Shown: positions 1 to 13,400 of the stretch, piece by piece
Position numbering within the stretch: the first letter of the stretch is position 1
Layout: each line of letters opens with the position of its first letter
Source: Adineta ricciae
Lineage: Eukaryota; Rotifera; Eurotatoria; Adinetida; Adinetidae
Direction: 5' to 3'
DNA: 64,000 nucleotides
Assembly (NCBI GenBank): GCA_905250025.1
Contig: CAJNOJ010000211.1
Coordinates: forward strand, 120,047-184,046
Translations under genes and position numbers: made by a program
Notes under the pieces: generated by a model
Told to the model about the DNA's origin: nothing
Database searches by the model: none
The model's input: the letters and a program-made list of their open reading frames with translations, nothing else

Positions 1-45
1 AACCAGTTTACTATCACAAATAACCAAAAAGAAAGAGAAACTTAC

Positions 46-1052
<1,007 letters not shown>

Positions 1053-1053
1053 N
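1053..1053. other. single-N join between unrelated coding sequences
   Basis: One ambiguous base separates a BiP exon, cut mid-domain, from an F-box gene cut mid-ORF, both on the minus strand. Neither side continues its protein across the N. This looks like an assembly join rather than a natural fusion. Confidence 0.8.
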
Positions 1054-1824
1054 AAATAGATCGTCGAACGTCAAGGCCTTTTGATCGTTTGTTTGAATGT
1101 GAAAGTCGGTTAGTTTCTTTGGCATCACTTCTGCTGTTGCATATTGTTTCGGTTCATCGGCTGTGAAAGAATTGATTTCAGCATAGAGTTTGATTAGATT
1201 TGGTGAACGTTTGAAAAGAAGTATCAAATCGTCAATATGTGCAACAATGATTGTCAATTGTTCAAGATGTGGATTGACAATTAGATCAGTGTTGTGTTGT
1301 AATCGAATGCCATTATCACCAACCCACAGACGAACTTCTTTAAATGGAAACGATGAACAGAAAAGATATCGATCGAGGAGAAGTTTCGTCGAATAGAGTA
1401 ACGGTCTTAACGCATCGATATCAATAAGAATTTTATCGATCATTGCGAGTTTAGGAAGAATATCTACATCATCATTACTAAAATCGATTAAACGAAGTTG
1501 GGTGAGATTTGGTAGGAAATCACGAAGTGAAGTGTAATATTTTGTTGATTGATTGAACAAATGAATTTGTCCCGGAGCATTCCAATTACTTAGGACGAAC
1601 TTGGTGATATGTTTCGATGTTGATGGTAGTAAATACGAATACCAACGTTGATACTGAGTCAAGGTTAAATGATGTATGTCTGAATCGCGTCGAAATTGAC
1701 TGATTGTTCTGGTAAGACGCCAGTTAAGTTGACCAAAGCCATCAATAACTTCAAATGGTCGTAGATATAAGCAAACTGCGAGAATGATTTCATCCGGTAA
1801 GTGTTCAAATTTCGAAACGGCCAT
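1054..1824 (-). CDS. F-box protein, C-terminus cut by assembly join
   Basis: An intronless open frame of about 257 residues begins at ATG 1824 with MAVSKFEHLPDEIILAV, the hallmark start of an F-box (LPDEII... residues 7-45), which binds SKP1 in SCF ubiquitin ligases. The rest is leucine-rich and irregular (LTQLRLIDFSNDDVDIL, LEQLTIIVAHIDDLILLF), compatible with degenerate leucine-rich repeats used for substrate binding. The frame runs into the N at 1053, so the natural C-terminus is absent; the residues beyond it belong to the BiP sequence read in another frame. The substrate cannot be named. F-box families of this type are often large in rotifers, which is general knowledge and not shown here. 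Confidence 0.75.
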
Positions 1825-2278
1825 ATCTCATACTCTGTTTGTTAATTTGTCAGCAATCGTGTAATAATTTGTTTCATATTTTCTGATTCTTACACGAGAC
1901 CACCCACACCTTGTGTAGTCATCCTTACAAACATATCAAAAAGAGAGAGAAAGATGTACAGGTGAAAATCAAAGAACAAGACAAACATCAAAACAAGTAA
2001 ACAGTAGAATGCATTAGAAGTTGTCTCCGATTTTCTTTTCCAATATGTATCAAATCAAATCCAATTATATAAGGCAAATAGGATTTTGTTATTCAGCATT
2101 CGTATCATTCGATAAAAAGAGTATTGTGATCTGTGAGAAACAAAATAACAATCATCATAGATCAATACGTTTCGATTGAATGACGTTCCTTTCAATGACA
2201 TATGCGTACATGATAGAAAATGTTTTAATGTTTTGTTAGTGTACTTGTAGAGGAAGAAAGAAAGAAATCTCCTTCACA
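1825..2278. other. intergenic, upstream of the F-box gene
   Basis: About 450 bases lie between the F-box start and the kinase stop. I see no convincing ORF, RNA or repeat; an AT-rich promoter for the F-box gene should lie near 1825-1950. Confidence 0.5.
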
Positions 2279-3747
2279 CTAGAAATCCTTGAACATTTCG
2301 ATATAATCATCTTCTTCGGCAATTACCAATGGCTTTTCATTGCGTTGCAGTACTTCACGACGATAATCAGATAAGGACTTTCGTAGAACGTTTTCATAGA
2401 ATGGTGATGGAAGTTGTTGAGTGTAAAGTATATCGAAATCGATCTCATCAAACCAAAGATCTATACAAATGAAAAACAAATGTGTGTCTGGCGTTTTCGC
2501 CTTTTTTATGTTAATATTTACGTTCTTTGACATCCGTCGATCCTCTTGCACTTGAACCTAATCGTTTCGTAGGATTCTTTTGAAGTAATCGGAGAATAAT
2601 ATGTTTGAGATCGACTGAGAATTTTTTACGTATTGGCGGTCGTTTTCGACATATTGCTTTGAAAAGCAGATCTTCGGATTGACCTTTGAACGGTGGATTA
2701 CCCGTGTTCATTTCGTAGATGAGAACCTAGAACGAAAGAAAGCCTTCGTTTAATGAGCAAGTTTTGAGAGAATATCAAGGCATTCTTGCTCCTAAAGTCC
2801 ACCAATCAGTTGCTTTACCATGACCTAGAAAGATGATCTAATAAGGTATTTTTTGCTTTTGATTAAACCTTTCGATTGGATGATTTCAGGACTGAAATAA
2901 TCAGGTGTGCCGCAGAGTGTGTATGTTCGTTGACGAATGCGTTTTGCAAAACCAAAATCAGCAACCTGCAAAGATAGTGATGAAATGAACTCGAAAAAAG
3001 GAACTCTTGTACTTTTAAATATCCATGAGTATCCATTAGAATATTTTCCTAAGTAAATCATCGTTAAAATCAAAAAGAACAATTGAACTCTTACAGGTTT
3101 CAGATCTCGATAGATGATATTGAACAAATGTAAGTATTCAAATACCTGAAAGATAGAACAAATAGGTTTGATTATAGAATCATCCGAAAGAATACAAGAA
3201 CGATCTGAGCGGCAAAGAAGATAGTAATATGTTCAGGAAACAATCGATCTCGATTCAAATAACTGAATAAGTCACCACCATGAACCTTGAAATGCAGCTC
3301 ATAGTTGAAAAAGAGTTTGCATCTTCATCGGATATTTACATATTCTAATAAGACATAAAGATGAGAGTTGTCTTGGAAAAGTGAATACATTCGAATAATA
3401 TTCGCATGTTGAATAGCATTGAGGATACGTATTTCACTTTGAACATGTTTTATTTGATTATATTTCACAACTCGAGACTTATCTAGAACTTTCAGAGCAT
3501 ATTCAACATTATCCGGCTCGAGTACTACCAGTATTACTCGACCTAGTGAATATGAATTGAATACTTTATTAGGGAGTACACGACTGACATACCAAAAGCG
3601 CCTTGTCCGAGCGTCATGACCAATTCAAAATTATTCAAGTCGATGTCATGTGCCATTTCATAGGATGATTCATAGCGTCTTTCAAAATCTTCAATGAGTC
3701 GAGCATTGTATAGTTCATATTGGGTATTTGAAATGGAGTATGTTTTC
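2279..3747 (-). CDS. PKA-like AGC serine/threonine kinase
   Basis: This is a multi-exon kinase with every catalytic landmark of the cAMP-dependent kinase catalytic subunit: glycine loop LGQGAFG at the end of the 5' exon, VAIK lysine in YALKVLDKSRVVK, YRDLKPENILMD, DFGFAKR, activation loop TYTLCGTPDYFSPE with the phosphorylatable threonine, and DWWTLGVLIYEMNTG. The C-terminal tail ends in FKDF, an FxxF hydrophobic motif like that of PKA (FSEF in mammals). About seven short introns are inferred, one of them GC-AG (2727-2789: exon TTAGGA, then gcaaga, ending ctag before GTTCTCATC). The N-terminus is uncertain: the first exon is open up to an acceptor-like CAG at about 3748, and an upstream start exon may exist. 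PRKX is an alternative to a true PKA catalytic subunit. The gene is divergent from CNOT9. Confidence 0.85.
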
Positions 3748-4188
3748 TGCCATTGAAAATAGAAAAAAAAACATGTTAAATTCAGTTGCTCTATGTAAAA
3801 TTACTAATGTTTTTGATGACATAAACAGATTGCAATTGAAGAAAAACAAGATTTGGATTTAGGCGCGTTTACTGTTCTTTTTATCTTTCGAAAACTTCCG
3901 AACACACTCATTCGGACGTTATGTGTATCAATGAGCGACACCATTTTGGCAATTTTTGTAATAGGATTCTTTAGTAAACCAATAAAATATCAAGATAAGC
4001 TAAAAAACGAATTACACTTTTAGGTAGGCTAAAGCAAATAGATTTCATCGCATTCGTAAAAAAAACAACAGAATAGAAGGGAAAAGCTTGTTTTGTACCT
4101 TGCTAATAAACAAACACGAGATTTTCCCCCCGCTAAATCGTTCCTCATTGCAGTTGTTTCGTTACTACATTTCTACATTAGACAAAAT
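3748..4188. promoter_or_regulatory. divergent promoter region between kinase and CNOT9
   Basis: About 440 bases separate two genes transcribed outward, so both promoters must lie here. An upstream kinase exon could be hidden in 3780-3960, where a 48-codon minus-strand frame from an ATG near 3945 does not splice in phase by any junction I tried. No clear core-promoter motif stands out. Confidence 0.5.
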
Positions 4189-5387
4189 ATGTCATCCAAT
4201 ACTTCGTCACTACCTATGTCAAATCCAGCAGGATTATCAAGGGCTGATAGTAACACTTCACTATCTGCAGCAGCTAACACTACCAATACAAGTCCTGGTC
4301 AAACTACAGCGAATGCAAACAACGCGCCGATCTCACGCGAGCGTATTGCTACTTGGATCAACGAGTTACTTTCATCATCAACACGCGAAGCTGCTCTAGT
4401 GGAATTGAGTCGTAAACGAGAAAAGGTTGCTGATCTTCCAGTTTTACTTTGGCACTCCTTTGGATCCGTTGCTGTACTTCTCTACGAAGTGATGTCAGTC
4501 ATCATATTTCATGAAAACCTTTATCGTAACTATTGAATATTCTTCATTTTAGTTCCGTTTATCCATACATCACGCCACCGACTCTAACAGCTCAGCAATC
4601 CAATCGTGTTTGTAATGCCTTAGCTTTATTACAATGTATTGCATCTCATCCTGAAACCCGCATGTTGTTCATTCAAGCAAATATTCCCTTATTTCTCTAT
4701 CCGTTCCTGAATACGAAATCATCCACACGGCCGTTTGAGTACCTTCGTTTAACATCCTTAGGTGTCATTGGTGCATTAGTTAAAACTGATGAAACAGAGG
4801 TGATCAATTTCTTGCTAACCACTGAGATTATTCCATTGTCATTACGAATTATGCAATCCGGTAGTGAATTATCTAAGACAGTAGCAACATTTATTCTACA
4901 GAAAATTCTCGCCGATGACTCAGGATTGAATTATATCTGTCAAACGTTCGATCGGTTCTCACACGTTGCCATGGTTCTTGGACGAATGGTTCTTCAACAG
5001 GTTCAGAGAAGAGTTTCTATTGTCAAAGACATTTTCGTTTGTTTCTAGCAACGCGAAGCAAGTGGTCGCTTGTTAAAACATATTATTCGATGTTATCTAC
5101 GTCTATCTGATAATCCACGTGCTCGTGAAGCTCTCCGCTCGTGTCTTCCTGATTGTCTCCGAGATCATACATTTGTAAAAACGAAACTATCTTTAATCGA
5201 ACTCGAACCTTTTTCTTTCTCATTCTTTTAGGACAATGTTCTCAAAGACGATCAATCAACTAAAAAATGGTTAGTACAATTATTAATCAATCTCGAAGCA
5301 ACACCCTCAGCAAGTAGTTCTCAACCGTCAACACCGGCTTCTGCTCTTCCACAACAAATATCACCAGGGTCACCCTTGGGAATGTAA
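4189..5387 (+). CDS. CNOT9: CCR4-NOT complex subunit 9 (Rcd1/CAF40)
   Basis: A 344-residue armadillo-repeat subunit of the CCR4-NOT deadenylase complex, which binds tryptophans of GW182-type partners and shortens mRNA tails. Exons 4189-4493, 4553-5000, 5049-5174 and 5232-5387 splice in frame. Family hallmarks are [79 protein letters not shown] and [20 protein letters not shown], all nearly identical to animal CNOT9. The start is taken at 4189 rather than the in-frame upstream codon at 4093 because the conserved protein has a short, serine/asparagine-rich N-terminus. A C-terminal low-complexity tail ([20 protein letters not shown]) extends beyond the conserved core. An acceptor-like ttctacattag lies 7 bases before the ATG. 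Confidence 0.96.
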
Positions 5388-5587
5388 ACAAGAAGAAGAC
5401 CCTCTACCAATGACATTAGTCATTCAAATTAGAAGCTTAGTAGATTTTTCAATGCTAAATGTACATTTTGATCGAAACCGGTTTTGTTCTGTTTGTGATA
5501 AATCTATTTAAATAATTAGAAAAAAAAACATAGTAAAACAAATAGTAGCCATTGTGCTGAAAAATAGAACTCTTCTAGAACAATAAA

Positions 5588-6652
5588 TCAACTTTTCCTC
5601 TGCTTTTCTTCATAAACTCGATTCAATAAGATTCGTACTCGCCGCATGCATTCACGAGTTGGGTATAATAAACAATGTAATGTATACATATAATGTACAT
5701 CATGTTCTTTCAACGGTTGAAATCGAGGAACAGTCGGGCCTTTGAAACCAAGAGTAATCGCTTGATCGATATTCGATGGGTTGGTCAGATTTGTAAATAA
5801 ATCTGTTTCAATATGATGATGGAAATCTTGAGCAACAGTCAGATTGATATTATACTTGACTCGGAGTAGATAGGCTATGTGAGTATCATCTGGATACCTC
5901 GATGCTATGCAACCGTTGACAAATTTCTCATTGGGATGAACGTCGTTACGAATCAAATGTAAAAGAGATTTAGAAAAACAAATTCCGCCTCCGTAAGTTC
6001 CAAACCAAAACTGTATTCCATGGCCACGTTTTGGTTCTTTCATGCTCGGTTTGCCGATATATAGATATTCTTTCTCGGGAGAAAATTGTCGCAAGTAATC
6101 GACCAATAACGGAACGTTTACATACTGATCATCGTCAAATCGACATAACCATTGATAATGATTTTGATTTTGAAAATAGATCGAAAATTCCGATGCACTA
6201 TGACAACATAAATCACGGATTGTATGAGCTTGTGGGCAAGTTGTTGAATATACATGACGATGATATTCTTGCGGAAGATTTTGGTAGAAGAAGTTTACAT
6301 CGCCGTTCGTAGTTATGTATGTTGATGCAGGAGAAAATCGAAACCAAGTATCTAAAATAACTGGCATGCGTAGCTTTTGCCCGTTTTTAGATGTACGTAT
6401 AATAAGCAGAATGTTGTGATTAGGTACAAACGATGCAATATCTGACGAATTCGCTTTGAAGTATGAATAAATATTCACTGGATTGGATTTATTGTCGATC
6501 GTATTCATTTTCGAAATTTTCATTTGAAGATGATAGGAATGAATAAATAACCAAAGACAGATAAGCATTAAGTAATGACTACTGTATCGTCGTGCGATGA
6601 ACAATATCCTTCGCATGGTATTTTTACACATAATGTCGAACTGGCAACTCAA
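5588..6652 (-). CDS. Fringe-like GT31 glycosyltransferase, intronless
   Basis: A single-exon frame of 354 residues with type II Golgi topology: short basic cytosolic tail, membrane anchor around residues 25-45 (HYLMLICLWLFIHSYHL), then a lumenal domain. Fringe/beta-1,3-glycosyltransferase landmarks are ILDTWF near residue 100, the metal-binding DDD in CRFDDDQYVNVPLL near residue 170, FGTYGGGICFSKSLL, and YPDDTHIAYLL. Fringe enzymes add GlcNAc to O-fucose on EGF repeats; core-1 galactosyltransferases are the nearest alternative. Possible starts are Met1, Met8 and Met13, all before the anchor. It converges on CNOT9, with about 200 bases between the stops. Confidence 0.85.
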   Translation of the reverse strand: MSCQFDIMCKNTMRRILFIARRYSSHYLMLICLWLFIHSYHLQMKISKMNTIDNKSNPVNIYSYFKANSSDIASFVPNHNILLIIRTSKNGQKLRMPVILDTWFRFSPASTYITTNGDVNFFYQNLPQEYHRHVYSTTCPQAHTIRDLCCHSASEFSIYFQNQNHYQWLCRFDDDQYVNVPLLVDYLRQFSPEKEYLYIGKPSMKEPKRGHGIQFWFGTYGGGICFSKSLLHLIRNDVHPNEKFVNGCIASRYPDDTHIAYLLRVKYNINLTVAQDFHHHIETDLFTNLTNPSNIDQAITLGFKGPTVPRFQPLKEHDVHYMYTLHCLLYPTRECMRRVRILLNRVYEEKQRKS

Positions 6653-7452
6653 TTTGACACGGGATGAAAAATATCAGAAGAAAGAGAACAGAAAAGAACG
6701 AGAAAAATGAATTTCTTTTTCTTATGTCGGTCTGATGGCGTACATCTACACAGGAATTGTTCGATTATTGTTGTTCGTGATCGCATATGCAATGATATGG
6801 CGAGAAAAGGAGAGTCGTTTTTTTTCTTGTACAAATGTACACATGACTCATATCGCACTTGAGTTGTAAGGAAAGAAATGAACGAAGTCGTTTCGTATGG
6901 GAACTCCAGTTAAAATTGTTTTTGTATAAAATTCAAAGAAGTTTGGTGTGTTATATCAGACAAAAAGTATCTGATTCGCTTCGACTACAACAAAAATTTA
7001 AGAGCTGTTATTGATTGCAGAAAAAAGTCAAGGCTAGCGATGATAATGGATAGTTTAAGCAGAACTATTAATAGATCTTTTAGATAACTAAGATCTATTG
7101 ATCAAATTTCGCACTGAGAATTATTATCCCAGAAGATGGTGAAACAGTGCACATTCAAGGTTGCCGAATGTCAAATATTGTCTTAGTTGTTTTGTAGATG
7201 ATAATCCTTTGGTAAGATTATATTGGATTTCAGTTCAAATTAGTAATCATTGATACTTCTGATGAAATTCGTAAGCAAGTGCGTCAGCAGGATCTGCGTG
7301 GGTACCACTTGTATTTGATCAAAATATTTTTCTTCTGTAAAACTAAATACAATTTGAGCCAATCTACAAAAATATTTCGAGTATATATATATGCTGGTGA
7401 CTGACAACTTGAGCTATTCGATATAATCTAATTTCTTCCTTCAACAACAGCC
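6653..7452. other. intergenic, 800 bases
   Basis: This stretch separates the GT31 gene start from the first cysteine-rich gene. A run of alternating T/A at 7384-7391 (tatatata) sits about 65 bases before the ATG at 7453 and may be a TATA-like element. Only short non-conserved frames are present otherwise. Confidence 0.4.
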
Positions 7453-8395
7453 ATGGTTTGGTTATTAGTGAGTTTTGTGTTAATATCTCAACTATCAACA
7501 ACAGTCGCATCATACCATTGTCGCCAATGCTCTCAAACGTTCGCTTTAAACGCACAATTGGGTCAAATACCGATTGGATGTCCGTTCAAAAATGACACAA
7601 GTACCATCTGTGTCGCCACGTTGCAACTTAAATTTGCAGAAAATAATGCAGCAGTGACTTTGGATGGCTTATTCCAAGAATCATTGAATGAATCAGATGG
7701 TACTCGAATGATTACACATAGTACGAAGATGCGATTTGATACCTCAGAATTTGAGCGTACATTCCAAGTCTACTGCTTCTCGAACGATTCATGTTTTAGC
7801 GATATTAGTTATATTCACGACCTAGGTAAGTATAGATTACAAATAATGGACATTTTCCGTATGTATATTTCATGTTTATACAGGTAGAAGACTTGAAGTC
7901 GGTAGATCACGAGCGGAACTTCGACGTGACTTGTATAATTCTACGAATGCGACTGACGATTTGTCCTGTGACAACAATCAGAATCAAACGATACCCTGTC
8001 CGAATGGCTTGTGTCAGTTAATTTATGATGGCGAGTCACAATACATTCGAAATTGTGTTCCTAATGGATTTTCTGTTTTACCACCGGGCATCTTCATTGC
8101 ATCAAGTATGGTCGACAGCTTTAAAAACGAGTCTTCTTTCATATATATTTGTAATCGAAATCGATGTAATAATATGAGCATGGCTAAAAAAGTACGACAA
8201 TCTCTCAAAGATTACGGATTATTAGAACCATTTTATGAACCACCAATATACATGTTGGAAACAACAACAACAACAACGACCACCACCACAGCTGAAACAA
8301 CTACTACAAAATCAAAAGGCATCACAATGGAAATTCTGCCTGGTATTACTGCTAGTATTCAATTGATTTTATTTCTCATATTCAAAAATCTATAA
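7453..8395 (+). CDS. secreted cysteine-rich protein, likely GPI-anchored (paralogue 1)
   Basis: Exons 7453-7825 and 7884-8395 encode 294 residues. A signal peptide (MVWLLVSFVLISQLSTTVAS) is followed by YHCRQC and a first cysteine-rich half, then a second half with CDNNQNQTIPCPNGLCQL and the ending YICNRNRCNN, reminiscent of the CN-terminated three-finger (Ly6/uPAR) fold. A threonine tract (about residues 246-264) and a C-terminal hydrophobic segment (ITASIQLILFLIFKNL) suggest an O-glycosylated stalk and GPI attachment. Several N-glycosylation sequons occur. The phase-1 intron lies at the same place as in the next gene, so the two are tandem duplicates. Function is unknown; cell-surface binding is only a guess from the architecture. 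Confidence 0.75.
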
Positions 8396-8800
8396 ATGAT
8401 ACTCCTCATGAAGATATCTTTTAACACAAAGATGTATCCGCTTTGTATTCATACACTGAATCGAATAAACGTCAATGGCATCCTACAAATATTATCTATA
8501 GGACAAGAACGAAATATTTTGTGAAGTTTAATAGTAATGCTCTATGTAGTAGAACGTCAATAGGACAATATATGAGTATGAGAACTCAGAAACTAAGCTA
8601 TTCTCAAATATGTCCATAGTCATAGAAAGACGAAAACGCGTGAGATTAAGTTTATCAACAAGTAAATATAATTTCCAATAAAAGTGGGAATTAGTACGAA
8701 ATCAATATTTAAGCAAAATATCCGCCAAAAGACCAGAGCACGAAACTATATATCTCGGAAGTAGTCGACTGCACCGTACATCATATTTAAAACCTTGACG
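8396..8800. other. intergenic between tandem paralogues
   Basis: About 400 bases hold the 3' end of paralogue 1 and the promoter of paralogue 2. An AATAAA-like hexamer occurs near 8677 (tccaataaaag). No gene is seen. Confidence 0.4.
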
Positions 8801-9879
8801 ATGTATTTTTCACTACTCACGTTTCTTTTCGTTTTGCATTTCGTTGCATTAACTTTTGCACTTCGCTGTTCCGTGTGCCATCAAAGTCTAGTGTTCAATT
8901 CATCAGAAACTATCAATACAGCACGACCTGAATGTCGGGTAACGTACAGTGATAGTCAAATGTGTATGTCAGTGCTATCAATCGATTATGAAAGCAAAAC
9001 AGCTAACGTTACATTCAATCATCTTCATGAACAAGAAATCATTTTTACCAATGGACATATGATCAGTACGAATTCGATTAAGATTTGGTTTAGTAAAGAT
9101 GTTGTTTTCCATGACGTGCAAGCATTCTGTTTCAATAGTACCATCTGTGCAGAAGACATGAACAAGATTTATAAACGAAGTAAGTTTAGTAAACTTGTTT
9201 TTATAAGTCTTCATATTGAAAGATCAACAATAGATTCTAAATGTGTCTTTCACACATATATAACTATACTTTGTTATTGTTTCTCTTAGTGAAAAATTTC
9301 AATGATGTTGAACTTCGTACAAAACTACAAGAACGTCTGTATTCTGCCCAATTAAACTCTCCCGACTTGACATGTGCTAACAATCAAGGTCAAACGATAC
9401 AGTGTCAAAACGGATTTTGTCACCTAGTTTGCCGTGGTCCGACTTCTGTCGATCGTATTTGTGTTTCTCAAGGTCAAGGTACAAATCCATCTGGTATTGT
9501 CATAAAAACCACAACTAATCCCGCGCTTTACACTGAAAGAAGCTATATATATGCTTGCAATAAACCTATGTGCAATGGAGTCGAAATCGAAGCCAGTGTA
9601 CAACAATTGCTAGAACAGTATGAGCTAATGCCATCACCACAAACAATCGTCACAATAACTGACAGTCCAGTTACATCGAAATCGACATCAATCGGAACTG
9701 CCAGTCGACCAGTAATGGCAACCAATTCTACCTTGCCTGCAAAATCATCCACAAGATCAAATTCGGGAAGAAGAAATACTACTACGCTCACAACGACAAC
9801 AGAGAAATCGAAAGCAAATCGAATGATGACGTTTCAATGGATAGCTTCTCTGTTGATAATTGTGATTTTATATCTTTGA
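8801..9879 (+). CDS. secreted cysteine-rich protein, likely GPI-anchored (paralogue 2)
   Basis: Exons 8801-9179 and 9290-9879 encode 322 residues with the same plan as the preceding gene: signal peptide (MYFSLLTFLFVLHFVALTFA), LRCSVCHQ, a first cysteine half, then CANNQGQTIQCQNGFCHLVC and SYIYACNKPMCNG. A Ser/Thr-rich stalk of about 70 residues precedes a hydrophobic C-terminus (FQWIASLLIIVILYL). The phase-1 intron follows the motif FCFNSTIC...MNKIYKR, matching paralogue 1. The start is the ATG at 8801; an in-frame codon at 8795 is TTG. The two copies share organisation far better than sequence, indicating an old or fast-evolving duplication. Ly6/uPAR relationship is plausible but unproven. 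Confidence 0.75.
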
Positions 9880-10431
9880 TATCTTGATTGAACTTGTATT
9901 CGAAGATCATATCTTTGTGCTTTATTTTATCGAAATAAAATCATCATTTCTATTTTTATTTGGTCGATTCTCTTGAGTTTATTTTCTCCTTCGAGCATCA
10001 AAACGAATGCTTCTATGGTACCATCAGAGTATGTTTGTGTGGAGGTTGACGATGGCAGGACAAATAAAAAATGATTCCGTACGTATGTGCATGTGCAAGA
10101 ATCCAATTCATTTTTCTTCACTTTAAAGAAAAAACTGTCATACAGGCAGAACATAAACAGTGTGAATGGTAAATAAATCAACAAAGCAAAAATAAGGTAG
10201 AAATCGTGGTAAGTTGCGTCGATGAATCGAAGATTGTTTTCAGTAATGTTTCGTATTCTTCATATTCATTTGTAACTATGTAGAGAAAAGAAGTGAACAG
10301 AAACCGATTTGAACCTATTGAATCTGAAATCTAAGCGAAAGAAATTGATATTAAATAAAGTTTATTTAGACAATTTCTTTTCTTTCTTTGTCAATTGAAT
10401 CAACACACTTGACAACGTGTGCAACTGCCAA
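9880..10431. other. intergenic, 550 bases
   Basis: This is the 3' flank of cysteine-rich paralogue 2 (possible AATAAA at 9933-9938) and the upstream region of the coiled-coil gene. No ORF or RNA is supported. Confidence 0.4.
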
Positions 10432-13400
10432 ATGTCATACAGATATCACGACGATTCCGATGATGATGAATTGAATCGGTATGAACGAGACCCAGGACGA
10501 GAAGTCGTCGAAAAGAACATGCGCAATCATTTGCAGCGTATTGCCGACCATACCAAAGATGAATTAAGCAAAGTTTTAAAACGTGTCGATACTGTAGGTG
10601 GCTGAAATTTCTTCTCATTACATGTTTAACGTCTCATTTAGACATTGAATAACTACGAATACTCAGTACAATCGGCTCTGAATCAACATGGCGGAGCACA
10701 AGGAAACAAATCCAGTGTCGAACATCTTGCGGACATCAGTGAATTAGAGAGTCTATTGAATGATAGTATAGCCAAGCAAAAAGTAGGTGAATTGATGAAT
10801 GATTGATTGCATGATTTGGTCATTTCGTGTTAGTATAAACAACGTTTAACAGTTTTTATCGTCGGACAAACAGAACTAGCTACGGAAAAGGCCAGTCTTC
10901 TTCAGCAAATCGAACAAGTAATCAATTGTTGATTAAAAAAATGATAATCATTCAAGTTGTTCTTCTTCACATTAGTTTTTCAGCGAGCAAAAACAGAGTT
11001 TTAGTGGAAGTGAATTCAATACATATGACGTTAAAAACGAAGCACAAGATGAAGTTGACATAGCTCTTCGGTCGTTCGATGTCAAAGATTGCTTTCAGCA
11101 TGTTAAACAATTAGGAAATCGATTGAATGAACTAAACGATGATATCGTCACTTACCTAATCCAAAACGCAGCAGCGAAACATCAAGCCAAGTGAGCGTGT
11201 TTGGATTTGATCATTTCCAACGCGTTATCTTACTTTCAGAGGTAAAAAGAAACTAGCACAAGCGACAAAAGAGACCAGAGATCAGCTATCTGCATTACAG
11301 CAGAAACTAGAATCAATCAACAATGGTACGTCACATGAATAGTTACACAAATCGATGGTAAAAGCGTACTTGTTTTGTAGAAATGATCAATAAGGACAGC
11401 AAGATCGAAGCACTGGAGAAAGCTAACGAAACATTACAGCGTGATTTGAAATCCAAAACGGACTATCTTGTAAGCATTATTCGATTACATACCGGAAGTT
11501 GAGAATGAACATTCTTCGTTTGACTACAGAAACAAGTACAAGAAGAAGCCGTTCAACAGAATCTAGAAATCAAAGCACGAAATAAAAATATCACAGAGTT
11601 AGAAGTAACAATTCAACAACTGCGACAACAAATTGAAGATTTGAACAATACTATAACAACTATGCAACAAGCTCCACCACCAGTGAGCAATACTATGAAG
11701 TCAGATTTCATCTCAATCAAATTTTTGCTAATTTGATTCTAGGAACCTGTAATTATCAAAGAACCATCTAGTACGCACTCCGATACAGGACTGATACCGT
11801 TGTATCCTTACTTCATTTAGTACCCAAAACCGATAATGCATCACAAACCGACGAAGAAGCGTCTCCAATCACAGTTGTTTGTATTTCTACTCCTTGCCGA
11901 CTAGTGAACGAAACCAGTCCCTTTCTGTTAAGGAAAGACAAACACAAACACTTCCACAGCCGGTTGAAACTCCTGCTCGTAGTCAGCCGATACCTATCGA
12001 TGCAGATCTTCCAGATTTAAATGTATTCTTCAATGTACCCGATGGAATCGATTTGAACAATGTTCTAACTGACAATGCAACAGACGCATTCGTTAATTTA
12101 CGGAAATTTGTATGTGAATCGTTTTTATGTGTGAACATTGATTGCACTCTTTCGATAGGCTGTGATTCGTGTCAATAATTTATTGCAAGAGCAACTGGAA
12201 ATGCAGAAACTAAAAAATGACGAAGAATTGGAAAATTTAAAACAAGAATTTGAAGATTATAGAGTAGCACAAGAGAAAGTGAGACAATTAGATTTGTTTG
12301 ATCGTATTCTCCTTGTAATACCACTGCTTTTGAGGAATACGAGGCGTTAATCGAAAAAGCGGAACGTGCACATGATCTACAAATGAAAGCTGAAAAAGCA
12401 TTGAGCCATTTAGAATCTCTATTAGCTGAACAAGAGCAAGTGGTATGGTATTTCAAAAAAAGACGTTTGTTCTACAAAAGAATTATGTCTGAATATTTAG
12501 AAACATGTTTTGATGCATCAGCAAAGTCAAACTGTAAGATGAATATTAGAGTTTTACGGATATGTCATTCTTTGATTTGAATTCGAGGACGTCGAGGAAA
12601 ACGTTCATGAAATTCTTTCCACGCCGGAAAATTCCATTCCTATTATTGAAGTATCTAATGAACAAACAGATTCCGAGGTAAGAACTCGAGTTAATTTCGA
12701 GACAAAAACAGTGAATTATTCGATAATTGTATCTGTAGAGTGATAACATCGATGAGGAAACTGATAAAGAAGAACGTTCACTATCACGAGAAAAGTATGT
12801 GTCCTTTATCGAAGAACGAAAAAATCAACTTGGACATCGAACTCATCAACCAGAACCTTCTCCGTCGCGCAGAACATCGTTACGAGAAGGAGGACCATTT
12901 CTATCACTCGACACAAACAGTGGTAAACAAAATAAACTATCGTTACACGAAGTGTATCTCATTTGTGATTGAAGGTTCACTCCGGCGTCGACTATCCAAT
13001 GCATCGTATAATAAAAATAGTCGTCAAGGAACTCTCCTAGGTAAGATTCTATTGGAAGTTTCGAATAAGACAAAAAATGATCTTATTATAGAAGTTGAAC
13101 CAACTAGTCGATATGATCATGAACAGCAAACATCTACTGTTACTTCCCGACGTTCTTCAAAACGACTTCCAACGTAAATTTTTCGTTCAATTCGATTTTC
13201 ATGATTTGTCCTTTTAGACTTGCATCGCAAATGATTCAAGCGGACGAGGGTAAACTCCCCTTTTATCATCTCTACGAGCTAATCTACAGATTTCGCCAAT
13301 GGATTATTCGTTTACTTGAACAAAACAACTTTCTCACTCTTGCCGATCGTCTTCTGATGATTAAACCATTGACATCCGATGATCATTATTCACCCGAGAC

